This document shows positions 33,585-42,459 of a stretch of DNA of 64,000 bases, in pieces. Made by a program: the position numbers and the translations under genes. The notes under the pieces were generated by a model. It made no database searches. It was not told where the DNA came from and worked only from the letters and a program-made list of their open reading frames with translations. How positions within the stretch are numbered: the first letter of the stretch is position 1; each line of letters starts with the position of its first letter. The DNA lies in contig CAUEPS010000001.1 in NCBI GenBank assembly GCA_959019775.1, forward strand, positions 124,001-188,000, given 5' to 3'. Source of the DNA: an uncultured Collinsella sp. (lineage in GTDB: Bacteria > Actinomycetota > Coriobacteriia > Coriobacteriales > Coriobacteriaceae).

Positions 33585-33625
33585 ATTGCCGTATCGTGTT
33601 GAGGCGCGTGCGAGGTTTCTCGTGA

Positions 33626-33665
33626 CAAAAAGGCGCCCGAGCAGCTTTTGATCTGCTCGGGCGCC
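33626..33665 (-). terminator. Terminator after the penicillin-binding protein
   Basis: A 13 bp perfect stem (33632-33644 with 33653-33665, GGCGCCCGAGCAG and its complement). On the minus strand it is followed by TTTTTG, so it ends transcription from the PBP gene. It faces the argR terminator. Confidence 0.88.
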
Positions 33666-33688
33666 TTTGATTGGCTATGGCTGGGTTC

Positions 33689-35872
33689 CTACTGACCCGT
33701 AGAGGGATCGGGCGTGGGCGTAGGCGTTGGAGTGGGGGAACCGCCCTCGCCGCCGCCTTCGCCACCGCTACCGTCGCCGCCGGTCGAGCCGCCGGTCGTT
33801 CCGGTGCCACCCGTGGTGCTGCCGCCCGTGGTCTCGGTGGTCGTGGTCGTAGTCGTGGTTGTCGTAGTCGTGGTCTCTTCCTCGTCTTTGTCCTCGGTGT
33901 CGCTTTCCGTCTTCTTGGTGTTGCTGGTGCCGTAGAACTTCCAGACGTTGTTGTTCTTGTACGTGGGGGCCGTTCCGGTCGGGAACTCCTCGCGCTCGGT
34001 GCCGGCCAAGACGGTGTCCATAAACTTCTTAAAGACGGGCAGGTTGGTCTGCGAGCCAAACAGATCGGTCCCGTACTTTTGGATGGGGATTTCGCCTGCG
34101 GAATAGCCGGTCCACAGCGCGCACGCCAGCTGCGGGGTATAGCCGCAGAACCACAGGTTGGTGTTGTCATCGGTGGTGCCGGTCTTGCCCGCATAGGGCT
34201 GTTTGACACTCAGGGCACCGTCGACGCCCGTTCCGCTGCCCTGCATAACGCCGGTCAGGACATCGGTCACCGCTGCGGCCTCGCCCGCGGAGAGCACCTG
34301 CTTGGGGTTGTCAGTGTGCTGGTAGAGTACCGAGCCGGTGCGCGAATCGATCTCGGTAATGGCGATCGGCTGGCGATAGTAACCGCCGTTGGCAAACGTG
34401 CCGTAGGCAGAGGCCATTTCGAGCGGCGAAATCGAACCAGGGCCGAGCGTCATGACGGGGACGTCCTCGATATTTCCGTTGGAGGTGTCGATGCCAAGCT
34501 TTTTGACGAGCGAGAGGATCTTGTCGTTACCGATGGCGTCTGCCACCTGGATATACGCGGTGTTGGACGATACGGCCGTTGCCTGCTTGAGCGAGATGTT
34601 GCCATAGCTCGTGTTGGCGTAGTTTTGCACCTTGGTTGTGGTGCCCTTTACCGTAAGCGGCGAGTTGCAGTTGAGGGTGACGTTGGGGTTCATGCCGTTT
34701 TGGATGGCGGTTGCCAGCGTAAAGGCCTTAAACGTGGAGCCCACGGGACGCTTGGCCGTGGCGTGGTTGACGTGGCTCTCGTCGGCGTTGTAGTCGTAGC
34801 CGCCCACCATGCACTTGATATAGCCGGTCTTGGGGTCGACAACGACCATGCCCATGTCCAGGCCGTCGAGCGAAAGCGTGTCGAGCTGGGCGCGCACGGC
34901 GTCCTCAGCTACCTGCTGCATGGTCGGGTCGATGGTGGTCTTGACGGTCAGGCCGCCCTTAAAGAGCACGTCGGTGGAGAACTCCTGCTCCAGAAGCTTC
35001 TTAACATAGGCCACAAAGTAGGGCTGCGAATACACATCGACGCCGCTGCCCGAAATCTCGGTTACGTTGAGCGTGATGGGCTCAGCCTGGGCGGCGTCGT
35101 GCTCCTCCTGGGTGATGTGGCCCAGGCGCAGCATGTTGTCGAGGACCTTGTTGCGGCGGGAGAGCGCTAAGTCGGGGTTGACCGTGGGGTCGTACTGCGA
35201 CGGCGAGTTGGGAAGGCCGATGAGCAGCGCGGCCTCGCTCAGGGTGAGGTCGGCGGCGCTCTTGGACAGGTAGGTCTCGGCGGCGGCCTCGATGCCGTAG
35301 GCACCGTGGCCGTAATAGATGGTATTGAGGTACATCATGAGGATCTCGTCCTTGGAGTACATCTCCTCCATCTTGATGGCGATATAGGCCTCGCGCACCT
35401 TACGCTCGATGGTCGAATCGAACTGCTCCTCCTGCAGGATGGTGTTGCGTACCAGCTGCTGGGTGATGGTCGATGCGCCCTCGTGGCCACCGGAGACGGT
35501 TGCCACGGCAGCACGCGCGATACCCCACAGGTCGATACCGCCGTGCTCGTAGAAGCGCTCGTCCTCAACGTCGACGGTGCCCTGCAGCACGTACGGAGAG
35601 ACCTGGTCCTTGGTGACGGACTTGCGGTTTTGCGTGTAGAAGCTCGCGATCTTGTTGCCGTTGCAATCGACGATCTCGGTGGGTTCACTCACCAGATAGG
35701 CGTTGGCGTCGGTATAGTCGGGCAGATCGGACAGCCAACGATTGACGTTGCCGATCATGCCGATGCCAAACGCTACGCCCGCGATGAGCAAAAAGCCCAA
35801 GAACGAGAGCAAGATCATGGGCAGGGCGTGCGTCTTGGAACGACTGCGTCCCTGTCGTTGGCGAGGACCCAT
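33689..35872 (-). CDS. Class A penicillin-binding protein (transglycosylase/transpeptidase)
   Basis: 727 residues from the ATG at 35872 (GGAGG seven bases upstream). Short basic cytoplasmic end, membrane helix near 18-40, glycosyltransferase 51 domain with catalytic Glu in VEDERFYEHGG (about 103) and GASTITQQLVRN, then the transpeptidase domain with STFK (379-382), SSN near 437 and KTG near 575. It polymerises and cross-links peptidoglycan outside the membrane. The C-terminal 60 residues are low-complexity: a run of about 13 Thr, then Gly-rich and TPTPTP. It is alone on the minus strand between two terminators. Confidence 0.93.
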   Translation of the reverse strand: MGPRQRQGRSRSKTHALPMILLSFLGFLLIAGVAFGIGMIGNVNRWLSDLPDYTDANAYLVSEPTEIVDCNGNKIASFYTQNRKSVTKDQVSPYVLQGTVDVEDERFYEHGGIDLWGIARAAVATVSGGHEGASTITQQLVRNTILQEEQFDSTIERKVREAYIAIKMEEMYSKDEILMMYLNTIYYGHGAYGIEAAAETYLSKSAADLTLSEAALLIGLPNSPSQYDPTVNPDLALSRRNKVLDNMLRLGHITQEEHDAAQAEPITLNVTEISGSGVDVYSQPYFVAYVKKLLEQEFSTDVLFKGGLTVKTTIDPTMQQVAEDAVRAQLDTLSLDGLDMGMVVVDPKTGYIKCMVGGYDYNADESHVNHATAKRPVGSTFKAFTLATAIQNGMNPNVTLNCNSPLTVKGTTTKVQNYANTSYGNISLKQATAVSSNTAYIQVADAIGNDKILSLVKKLGIDTSNGNIEDVPVMTLGPGSISPLEMASAYGTFANGGYYRQPIAITEIDSRTGSVLYQHTDNPKQVLSAGEAAAVTDVLTGVMQGSGTGVDGALSVKQPYAGKTGTTDDNTNLWFCGYTPQLACALWTGYSAGEIPIQKYGTDLFGSQTNLPVFKKFMDTVLAGTEREEFPTGTAPTYKNNNVWKFYGTSNTKKTESDTEDKDEEETTTTTTTTTTTTTETTGGSTTGGTGTTGGSTGGDGSGGEGGGEGGSPTPTPTPTPDPSTGQ

Positions 35873-36037
35873 ATATTGACCTCCAGGTATGTCGTGCCGG
35901 GCGGCGGGTGCGCCGCTGGGGCAGGATGGACATAAGTTATTACACGATAAACCAAACGAGGCGCGCGAGGCCTCGTGTATGCTGGATGACGGCATTTTTC
36001 AGAGTGAATGCATACCTTGTTGGTAAGGAGTTTGCCG

Positions 36038-38008
36038 ATGGCGATTCGGACGATGGGGCCGAGTGGACAATGCGATAACGAGCCGGGGGCTGCCGAGGCG
36101 GCGCTGCCCGAGCTGCTGGCGCCTGCCGGCGGACTCGATCAGATGCTCGCTGCCATTGCGGCGGGCGCCGATGCCGTCTATGCGGGCCTGGGCGGGTATA
36201 ACGCCCGCGTGAGCGCACACGGCTTTACCGACGACGAGTTTTTGCGCGGCTGTGCCGTGGCGCATGCACATGGTGTGCGCGTGTATGTGACGCTCAACGT
36301 GTTTGTGTTCGATGACGAGTTGGCCGACGCGGTGGCGCTGGGGGCGCACGCGCATGAGTTGGGTGCCGATGCCTTGATCGTGGCGGATGCCGGTCTGGCC
36401 TGCGCGTTGCGCGCGGCGATTCCCGGGGTCGAGATTCACCTGTCCACACAGGCGGGCGTCCATAGCGAAGGTGCCGTGCGGCTGGCTGCCGACGAGCTCG
36501 GGGTCGAGCGTGTGACGACCGCCCGCGAGCTGGCGGTCGACGAGATTTCCGCCCTGTGTGCTACCGGCGTGCCTATCGAGGTGTTCTGCCACGGCGCGAT
36601 TTGCATTGGATATTCGGGCGCCTGCGAGTTTTCGGCCCTGCGGCGTGGACGATCGGCGATGCGCGGCGACTGTACACAGCCGTGCCGCCTGGCGTACGAC
36701 CTGGTGGACGAGGCGGGGGAGAGCGTCGTTTCCGTGGAGGGCGATCGTCTGCTGTGCCCGCGCGACTATCTGGGCATTGCGCACCTGCCCGAGCTTGTTG
36801 GGGCCGGGGTGGCGTCGCTCAAGATCGAGGGGCGCATGAAAAACTCCGACTACGTGTTCAACGTGGTGCGGGTGTGGCGTCGTGCACTCGATATGCTGCG
36901 CGATGGCGCGTGGGATGCCGCTGCCGTGTCGGCGCTCGAGCGCGAGCTGGGCAGGTCGTTCAACCGCGGGTTTACCGATGCATATCTGCGGGGGCGATCG
37001 GGTGCTGAGCTCATGAGCTTTGAGCGTGCGATCAACCAGGGCGTGCGCGTGGGCCACTTGGTGACGGTGGGTCACGAAGAGGTGACCGTCGAGCTCGATG
37101 CCGCCGTTGCCGCGGGCGACACGCTCGAGATCCGGTTCTATCCGGGTGCCGACGCGCGCCCCGATGTGCCCAAGCGCTGGCCCCAGGTGCCCTGCCCGGT
37201 GGATGCGGCGGCGGGGGAGCGCGTCGTCATGCACTGCAAACGTAAGGTGGATGCGGGATGCGAGGTGTACCTGATTCGCAGCGCCGGCGTGTTGGAGCAG
37301 ACGGCCGACGTACTGGAGCGCATGCGAGTCGAGGCGGACGCGGTCGTACCCGTTGCACGAGCCGTTGAGATACTGCCCTTTGAGGGCACCGTGACTGTTG
37401 ACGACGTGCCCGAGGCGACGTTGGCGGAGCCGACGGAAAGGGGGACTTCCGCTCGCATGGTCTTTGCCTGGCAGCTGATGGATGCCGACCCGTGTGGCGA
37501 GCGCGATCTGTCCGATGCGACCGTGGTGCTCGACGAGGTCTGTCGCGCAGGCGATGTCTCGCGTGCCCGCTCGCTTATGCGGCGTGCCGGGCGCGTCGTC
37601 TGCCGTAATCTGGGACAGGTGGCGATGGCGCGTGAGTTGGGCGTGGCGTTTGACGTTGCGGCACCGGTGTTTTGCGCGAACCGGGTTACGCTTGCCTGGC
37701 TACGCGGGCTCGGCGCGGGCCGTGTGTATTTGCCTGCCGAGCTTGTCGCCGACGACGCGGAGCGCGTTGCCGAGCTTGCCGCTTGCCCCGATGTCTTGGG
37801 GCCTGTCGACGCCGACCATCCCGAGCTCATGGTGTGCGAGCACTGCTTACTGACTGCCGAGGGCGCCTGCGCCACGGATGCGACGGGGCAGGTCCGTTGC
37901 CGTGACTGCTCGCGCCGTCAGCAGGCGCGCTTTTTGGTCGAACGTGACGGCACGCGTTTGCCGGTCGTTATCGACGCGTGCGGCAGGACGAGGATTTTCC
38001 TGTCGTAG
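36038..38008 (+). CDS. U32-family peptidase-like protein (possible tRNA/rRNA hydroxylation factor)
   Basis: 656 residues from the ATG at 36038 (AAGGAG eight bases upstream). The N-terminal half is a U32 domain (ELLAPAGGLDQMLAAIAAGA, VHLSTQ-like IHLSTQAGV, FCHGAICIGYSGACEFSAL, then LKIEGRMKNSDYV). A second half resembles the extended collagenase-like C-terminal region, with a Cys cluster near the end (CEHCLLTAEGACATD, CRDCSRRQ). U32 proteins such as TrhP and RlhA hydroxylate RNA; peptidase activity is proved in few. It lies between the PBP and tyrS. Confidence 0.82.
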   Translation: MAIRTMGPSGQCDNEPGAAEAALPELLAPAGGLDQMLAAIAAGADAVYAGLGGYNARVSAHGFTDDEFLRGCAVAHAHGVRVYVTLNVFVFDDELADAVALGAHAHELGADALIVADAGLACALRAAIPGVEIHLSTQAGVHSEGAVRLAADELGVERVTTARELAVDEISALCATGVPIEVFCHGAICIGYSGACEFSALRRGRSAMRGDCTQPCRLAYDLVDEAGESVVSVEGDRLLCPRDYLGIAHLPELVGAGVASLKIEGRMKNSDYVFNVVRVWRRALDMLRDGAWDAAAVSALERELGRSFNRGFTDAYLRGRSGAELMSFERAINQGVRVGHLVTVGHEEVTVELDAAVAAGDTLEIRFYPGADARPDVPKRWPQVPCPVDAAAGERVVMHCKRKVDAGCEVYLIRSAGVLEQTADVLERMRVEADAVVPVARAVEILPFEGTVTVDDVPEATLAEPTERGTSARMVFAWQLMDADPCGERDLSDATVVLDEVCRAGDVSRARSLMRRAGRVVCRNLGQVAMARELGVAFDVAAPVFCANRVTLAWLRGLGAGRVYLPAELVADDAERVAELAACPDVLGPVDADHPELMVCEHCLLTAEGACATDATGQVRCRDCSRRQQARFLVERDGTRLPVVIDACGRTRIFLS

Positions 38009-38105
38009 GTGCTCGGCCGCGCCGTTTTGGTTATTATTAGTGGGTTTATGAACTTCGAGCACCGCCGTATCCGGTGAGGGTGCTATAGCAAAAGGAGGAT
38101 ACCCA

Positions 38106-39317
38106 ATGCTGTCTGTCGACGAGCAAATGCGTATCATCACCTCGGGCGCAGCGCAGATCGTCCCCGAGGCCGACCTTCGCAAGAAGCTTGAGAAGGGCGA
38201 GCCCCTCAACATCAAGCTCGGTGTCGATCCCACCAGCCCCGACCTGCATCTGGGCCATGCCGTGCCCCTGCGCAAGATGCGTCAGTTCCAGGACCTGGGC
38301 CACAAGGTCACCCTCATCATCGGTAACGGCACCGCACTGATCGGCGATCCTTCGGGCAAGAACTCCACCCGTCCGCAGCTTTCGCAGGAGCAGATCGAGG
38401 CCAACGCCGAGACCTACGTGAGCCAGGCCATGAAGATCCTGGATCCCGAGAAGACCACCATCGTGCACAACGGCGACTGGATCTTGTCGATGGATCTGGC
38501 CGGTCTGCTGCAGGTGTGCTCCAAGTTCACCGTCGCCCGCATTCTTGAGCGCGATGACTTTACCAAGCGCTACCAGTCCCAGACGCCGATCGCCCTGCAC
38601 GAGTTCCTGTACCCCGTGATGCAGGCATACGATTCGGTCATGATTAAGGCTGACGTGGAGATGGGCGGCACCGACCAGCTTTTCAACCTGCTCGCCGGCC
38701 GTGAGCTCATGGAGAAGATGGGCATGGAGCCGCAGATCGCGCTCACCATGCCGCTGCTCGAGGGTACCGATGGCGTCCGTAAGATGTCCAAGTCCTATGG
38801 CAACTACATCGGTCTGACCGACGCGCCCAAGGATATGTTCGGCAAGACCATGTCCATCCCCGACGAGATGATCGGCAAGTACTATCGTCTGGCCAGCTCG
38901 CTCACCCCGGCCGAGGTCGACAAGATCGATGCCGCCCTGGCCGACGGTTCCGCCGATCCCTATGAGCTCAAGCGCGCACTGGGCCGCGACCTGTGCGACA
39001 CCTATCACGGCGCCGGTGCCGGTGACGAGGCTCAGGCCGAGTTCGACCGCGTGTTCAAGGAGGGCCAGCTTGCCGACTTCCCCGAGAAGCACGTTGAGCT
39101 GACCGTCAACGACGAGGGCCAGATCTACCTCGCAGGTCTGCTTAAGGACCTGGGCCTTTCGGCGAGCGCCGGCCAAGCCCGTCGCGACATTGACGGCGGC
39201 GGCGTCAAGATCAACGGCAAGGCCGTGGCTCCCAAGAGCTACAACATCGACCCGAGCGCCCTCAAGCTGGGCGACACCCTCTCCGTAGGCAAGCGCAAGG
39301 GCTTTAAATTGGTCTAG
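38106..39317 (+). CDS. tyrS: Tyrosyl-tRNA synthetase
   Basis: 403 residues, class I synthetase: HLGH at 48-51, KMSKS near 227, and a C-terminal S4 domain (GLSASAGQARRDIDGGGVKI). Sequence style (IKLGVDPTSPDLHLGH) is of the TyrZ-like bacterial subgroup. AAAGGAGG precedes the ATG. The 97 bp upstream are too short for a T-box, although a small AGCACC/GGGTGCT hairpin is present. Confidence 0.95.
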   Translation: MLSVDEQMRIITSGAAQIVPEADLRKKLEKGEPLNIKLGVDPTSPDLHLGHAVPLRKMRQFQDLGHKVTLIIGNGTALIGDPSGKNSTRPQLSQEQIEANAETYVSQAMKILDPEKTTIVHNGDWILSMDLAGLLQVCSKFTVARILERDDFTKRYQSQTPIALHEFLYPVMQAYDSVMIKADVEMGGTDQLFNLLAGRELMEKMGMEPQIALTMPLLEGTDGVRKMSKSYGNYIGLTDAPKDMFGKTMSIPDEMIGKYYRLASSLTPAEVDKIDAALADGSADPYELKRALGRDLCDTYHGAGAGDEAQAEFDRVFKEGQLADFPEKHVELTVNDEGQIYLAGLLKDLGLSASAGQARRDIDGGGVKINGKAVAPKSYNIDPSALKLGDTLSVGKRKGFKLV

Positions 39318-39344
39318 CAAGTAGGTCAACCTAACATGTGCAAT

Positions 39345-39381
39345 AGGGCCGCAGCCGGAACGATTCCGGCTGCGGCCCTTT
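39345..39381 (+). terminator. Terminator after tyrS
   Basis: A 16 bp stem (39345-39360 with 39364-39379) around CGA, followed by TTTG. Palindrome C starts two bases later. Confidence 0.85.
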
Positions 39382-39382
39382 G

Positions 39383-39448
39383 AGTTGCGGTGAAATAGTT
39401 CCTAAAAATGCCATACGGCGCCCAGGCAGGAACTATTCCACCGCAACT
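39383..39448. repeat. 66 bp palindromic element, copy C
   Basis: AGTTGCGGTGAAATAGTTCC on the left and its near-complement on the right (39428-39448; one mismatch), with an AAAAATGCC...GGCGCC centre. It lies just after the tyrS terminator, so it is not needed for termination there. Confidence 0.85.
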
Positions 39449-39455
39449 TTTTTCT

Positions 39456-39472
39456 CCGTCCCCAAGGGATCA
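39456..39472. repeat. CCGTCCCCAAGGGATCA half-element
   Basis: Matches the right arm of the 85 bp palindrome at 56359-56443 (one mismatch, extending into TTTGG) and 63976-63992 exactly. No left arm is present here. Confidence 0.65.
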
Positions 39473-39597
39473 TTTGGCGGTGCCGTTAAGCGGATGGGGT
39501 GTTAGCGGGACCTCCTTTTGGGCATACAATTGCTATTGGCTTGCTGCGGTGAAGGCTCGTCCGCTCCGCAGTTATTTCTACAGTTAAAGGAGAATGT

Positions 39598-41418
39598 ATG
39601 TCCGTTGAGGTCATGAGGTCTGTGATCGAGGCTGCCGAGGGTCGCGTGCCCGTCGACACGCTGTTTACCAATGCGCAGATTGTCGACGTATATGGCCAGC
39701 GCGTGGCGCCCGGTAGCGTTGCCGTCAAGGACGGCGTAATCGTCGGCGTGCTCTACGACGGTCGCGACGATGCCGCTGGCACCTATGAGGCGACCGAGGT
39801 CATTGACTGCCAGGGCCGCTATCTCGCCCCCGGCTTTATCGACGGACATCTGCACATTGAGTCCTCGAACATCCGTCCCGCCGAGTATGCGCGCATGGCG
39901 GCGACGCGCGGCACCACCACTGCCATTGCCGACAGCCACGAGATCGCCAATGTTTCCGGCCTGGACGGCCTGCGCTTTATGATCGAGGACGGCCGTCGCG
40001 CGCCCATTTCCATCAAGTACATGATGCCCTCGTGCGTGCCCGCACTGCCCGATGAACAGGCGGGCGCTGTGATTACCGCCGCTGACATGCAGGCGTTTTT
40101 TGCCGAGCATCCGGGCGATGTCTTTGGTCTGGGCGAAATGATGAACCTGCCGGGTGTCTTTATGGCCGACCCCGAGACCTGTGCTCGCATCGATGCTGCC
40201 AACCAGACGCCGTCCAAGCAGGTCGACGGCCATGCGCCGCTCGTTGCCGGCAAGGACCTCAATGCCTATGCCGCGGCGGGCATTATCGCCGACCACGAGT
40301 CGACGATTCCCGAGGAGGCGCTCGACAAGCTATCTCGCGGCATGTATGTGATGCTGCGCGAAGGCACGTGCAGCCATGACCTGGCTAACCTGTCGCCGAT
40401 GCTGCTGGAAAACCCCGCCCGCGCCCGTCGCTGCTGTTTTGCGACCGACGACCGCGCTCCCTCCGATGCGCTTTCGACCGGCATGATCGACAATGCCTGC
40501 CGTGTGGCTATCGAGGCCGGTATTGACCCCGTGGTTGCCATCTCTATGGCGTCCCTGTCCACGGCCGAGGCGTTTGGCCTGGACCACGGTTGCCGCGACC
40601 CGCACGAGCTGCGTGGCGCCATCGCCCCGGGCAAGCGTGCCGACCTGCTGGTACTCAACGACCTGACGTTTGCCACGGCTCCGTATCGCGTGTATGCCGC
40701 CGGCGCGCTCGTGGCGCAGGACGGCACCTTTGTGGGCGAGATTGCACCCGAGATGGCCGAGGTTGCGGCCCTTGCCGACGAGCTGCGCGCCTCCGTTAAG
40801 CTGCCGAAGCTTTCGCTCGACGTGTTCGACTATGCCTTTAAGCCGGGCGAGGCCGTGATCGACGTGGTGCCGGGCAAGGCCATCACGGGCATGGCTCGTC
40901 CCGAGAATGCCGAGGGCCTGCGCCGCATTATGCTGATCGAGCGCCACGGCCGTGGCTTGTCACTGCAGGCCGAGGGCGCCGACGGTGATGGCCCTGCGGG
41001 CCTGGGTCTTGTTGGCAAGCACATTGGTCGCGGCTGGGTGCGTGGCTTTACCATTACGGGCGGTGCCATCGCCTCGACGATCGGCCACGACTCGCACAAC
41101 GTGTGCGTGGTGGGCGACAACGCGGCCGATATGATGGCTGCCGTCGAGGCTGTTGGCCAGGGCGGCCACGTGCTGGTGCGCAACGGTGAGGTCGTGGCGC
41201 GTATTCCGCTGGCGCTCGGTGGCCTGATGAGCGAGGGCACGGCCGAGGACGTTGCCGCGCAGCACGACGACTTTATGGTTAAGGCACGCGCCATGGGTAT
41301 TGAGCCGCCGCTCGACCCCATCATGGGCATCATCTTCCTGCCCCTACCGGTCATCCCGACGCTCCGCATTCGCCCCGAGGGCATGTTCGACGTCACCACC
41401 TTCACCTACGCCGATTAG
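39598..41418 (+). CDS. ade: Adenine deaminase
   Basis: 606 residues of the ADE family: amidohydrolase core with H84/H86 in DGHLHIESS, GTTTAIADSHEIANV, and GDVFGLGEMMN; the C-terminal domain has DSHN near 503. It turns adenine into hypoxanthine and ammonia (EC 3.5.4.2), supplying the purine pool that the yge/yqe cluster could degrade. AAAGGAG precedes the ATG. A weak -10 (TACAAT, about 39525) is the only promoter sign. Confidence 0.93.
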   Translation: MSVEVMRSVIEAAEGRVPVDTLFTNAQIVDVYGQRVAPGSVAVKDGVIVGVLYDGRDDAAGTYEATEVIDCQGRYLAPGFIDGHLHIESSNIRPAEYARMAATRGTTTAIADSHEIANVSGLDGLRFMIEDGRRAPISIKYMMPSCVPALPDEQAGAVITAADMQAFFAEHPGDVFGLGEMMNLPGVFMADPETCARIDAANQTPSKQVDGHAPLVAGKDLNAYAAAGIIADHESTIPEEALDKLSRGMYVMLREGTCSHDLANLSPMLLENPARARRCCFATDDRAPSDALSTGMIDNACRVAIEAGIDPVVAISMASLSTAEAFGLDHGCRDPHELRGAIAPGKRADLLVLNDLTFATAPYRVYAAGALVAQDGTFVGEIAPEMAEVAALADELRASVKLPKLSLDVFDYAFKPGEAVIDVVPGKAITGMARPENAEGLRRIMLIERHGRGLSLQAEGADGDGPAGLGLVGKHIGRGWVRGFTITGGAIASTIGHDSHNVCVVGDNAADMMAAVEAVGQGGHVLVRNGEVVARIPLALGGLMSEGTAEDVAAQHDDFMVKARAMGIEPPLDPIMGIIFLPLPVIPTLRIRPEGMFDVTTFTYAD

Positions 41419-41448
41419 CCCTTAGGCGTTCCTTTTCTGCCGGCAACC

Positions 41449-41487
41449 GGGGACAGTCCTTGCAGCTTTTTCGCGAAGACTGTCCCC
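41449..41487. repeat. Hairpin GGGGACAGTC/GACTGTCCCC
   Basis: Perfect 10 bp arms (41449-41458 and 41478-41487) around a 19-base loop with TTTTT. It sits between the convergent ade and HAD genes and may terminate either. Its GGGGACAG core is shared in spirit with the AACCTGTCCC repeats. A further pair, CTAGTCATT (41493) and AATGACTAG (41526), follows. Confidence 0.6.
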
Positions 41488-41530
41488 AACGACTAGTCAT
41501 TCAAGAACGTTCCCGATGACTGGCCAATGA

Positions 41531-42373
41531 CTAGGCGAGGGCGGCCATGATGGTGCGGGCGACGCCGTCGTGGTCGTTGTCGAACTCGGTGATGGCGTCG
41601 GCGGCCTCGCGGTCCTCGGGCTCGGCGTTGATCATGGCCATGCCGTGGCCCGCTGCCTGCAGCATGGGTATGTCGTTGATGTTGTCGCCGAACGCCCAGG
41701 CGTCGGCGAGACGCTCGCCCAGGTGCTCGCATAGCCACGTGAGGGCCGTTCCCTTGGTGGCGCCCTCGCCCATGACCTCGATATTCATGGCGTACGAACG
41801 CGTGACCTCAATGCCTCCGAGCGTGTCGAGCTCCGCCGCGATGGCATCGCGATCGGCCGGGTCGTGCCAGTACATGGCGATGCGTTCGAGTGTCTCGACC
41901 TCGTCGATTTTGCTGTCGATATCCATGTCGATCGGTGTTCGTGTGCGCTTGAGCGAAGCCGCGATGTGGGGGTCGTCGCCGCAGAATTCGTCCAGGCGCG
42001 TGTAGAGTGGGCGGGGGAGGAAGCACTGCCCGTCCGCGAAGATATCGAAGGTGACGTCATGGCCGGCGGCAATGCGATGGATGCGATGGGCAATGCCGCA
42101 ATCGAGCGGACGGCTCAAAATGCGCGTAGCACGTGAGGTATCGGTGGGCGTACCGTCGTCGAGCTGCCAGACGCTGGCACCGTTGGCACAGACCGCATAG
42201 TGTACGGCGGGGTGGGCGAGGATGGGCTCAAAGATGCCCGACAGCGGGCGCCCCGTGCAGGGCACAAACTCAATACCGCGGCGCGCAAGCTCGCCGAGCA
42301 TCGCCCAGGTGGCGTCGCTCATCTGCTTATCGGTCGTCAGCAGCGTTCCATCCATATCGGAAAACACAATCAT
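41531..42373 (-). CDS. Cof-type HAD-superfamily phosphatase
   Basis: 280 residues starting MIVFSDMDGTLLTTDK, whose first Asp is the HAD nucleophile; later motifs are the Lys-containing segment ATKGTALTWL and the GDNINDIPML acid pair. The type IIB cap between them is typical of Cof phosphatases, which act on sugar phosphates, flavin or PLP phosphates; the substrate is not predictable. AAGGATCG precedes the ATG. Single gene between ade and citrate synthase. Confidence 0.85.
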   Translation of the reverse strand: MIVFSDMDGTLLTTDKQMSDATWAMLGELARRGIEFVPCTGRPLSGIFEPILAHPAVHYAVCANGASVWQLDDGTPTDTSRATRILSRPLDCGIAHRIHRIAAGHDVTFDIFADGQCFLPRPLYTRLDEFCGDDPHIAASLKRTRTPIDMDIDSKIDEVETLERIAMYWHDPADRDAIAAELDTLGGIEVTRSYAMNIEVMGEGATKGTALTWLCEHLGERLADAWAFGDNINDIPMLQAAGHGMAMINAEPEDREAADAITEFDNDHDGVARTIMAALA

Positions 42374-42459
42374 TCGTTGCGATCCTTTCTACTGGCATAA
42401 AAAGCGTGGCCAGGGCGGTGATGCCCTGGCCACGCTCGGGTTCTATAACGGTCCGCATC

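Noticed and set aside
38009..38105. T-box leader before tyrS
   Set aside because: Only 97 bp, one small hairpin, no T-box sequence or terminator pair.
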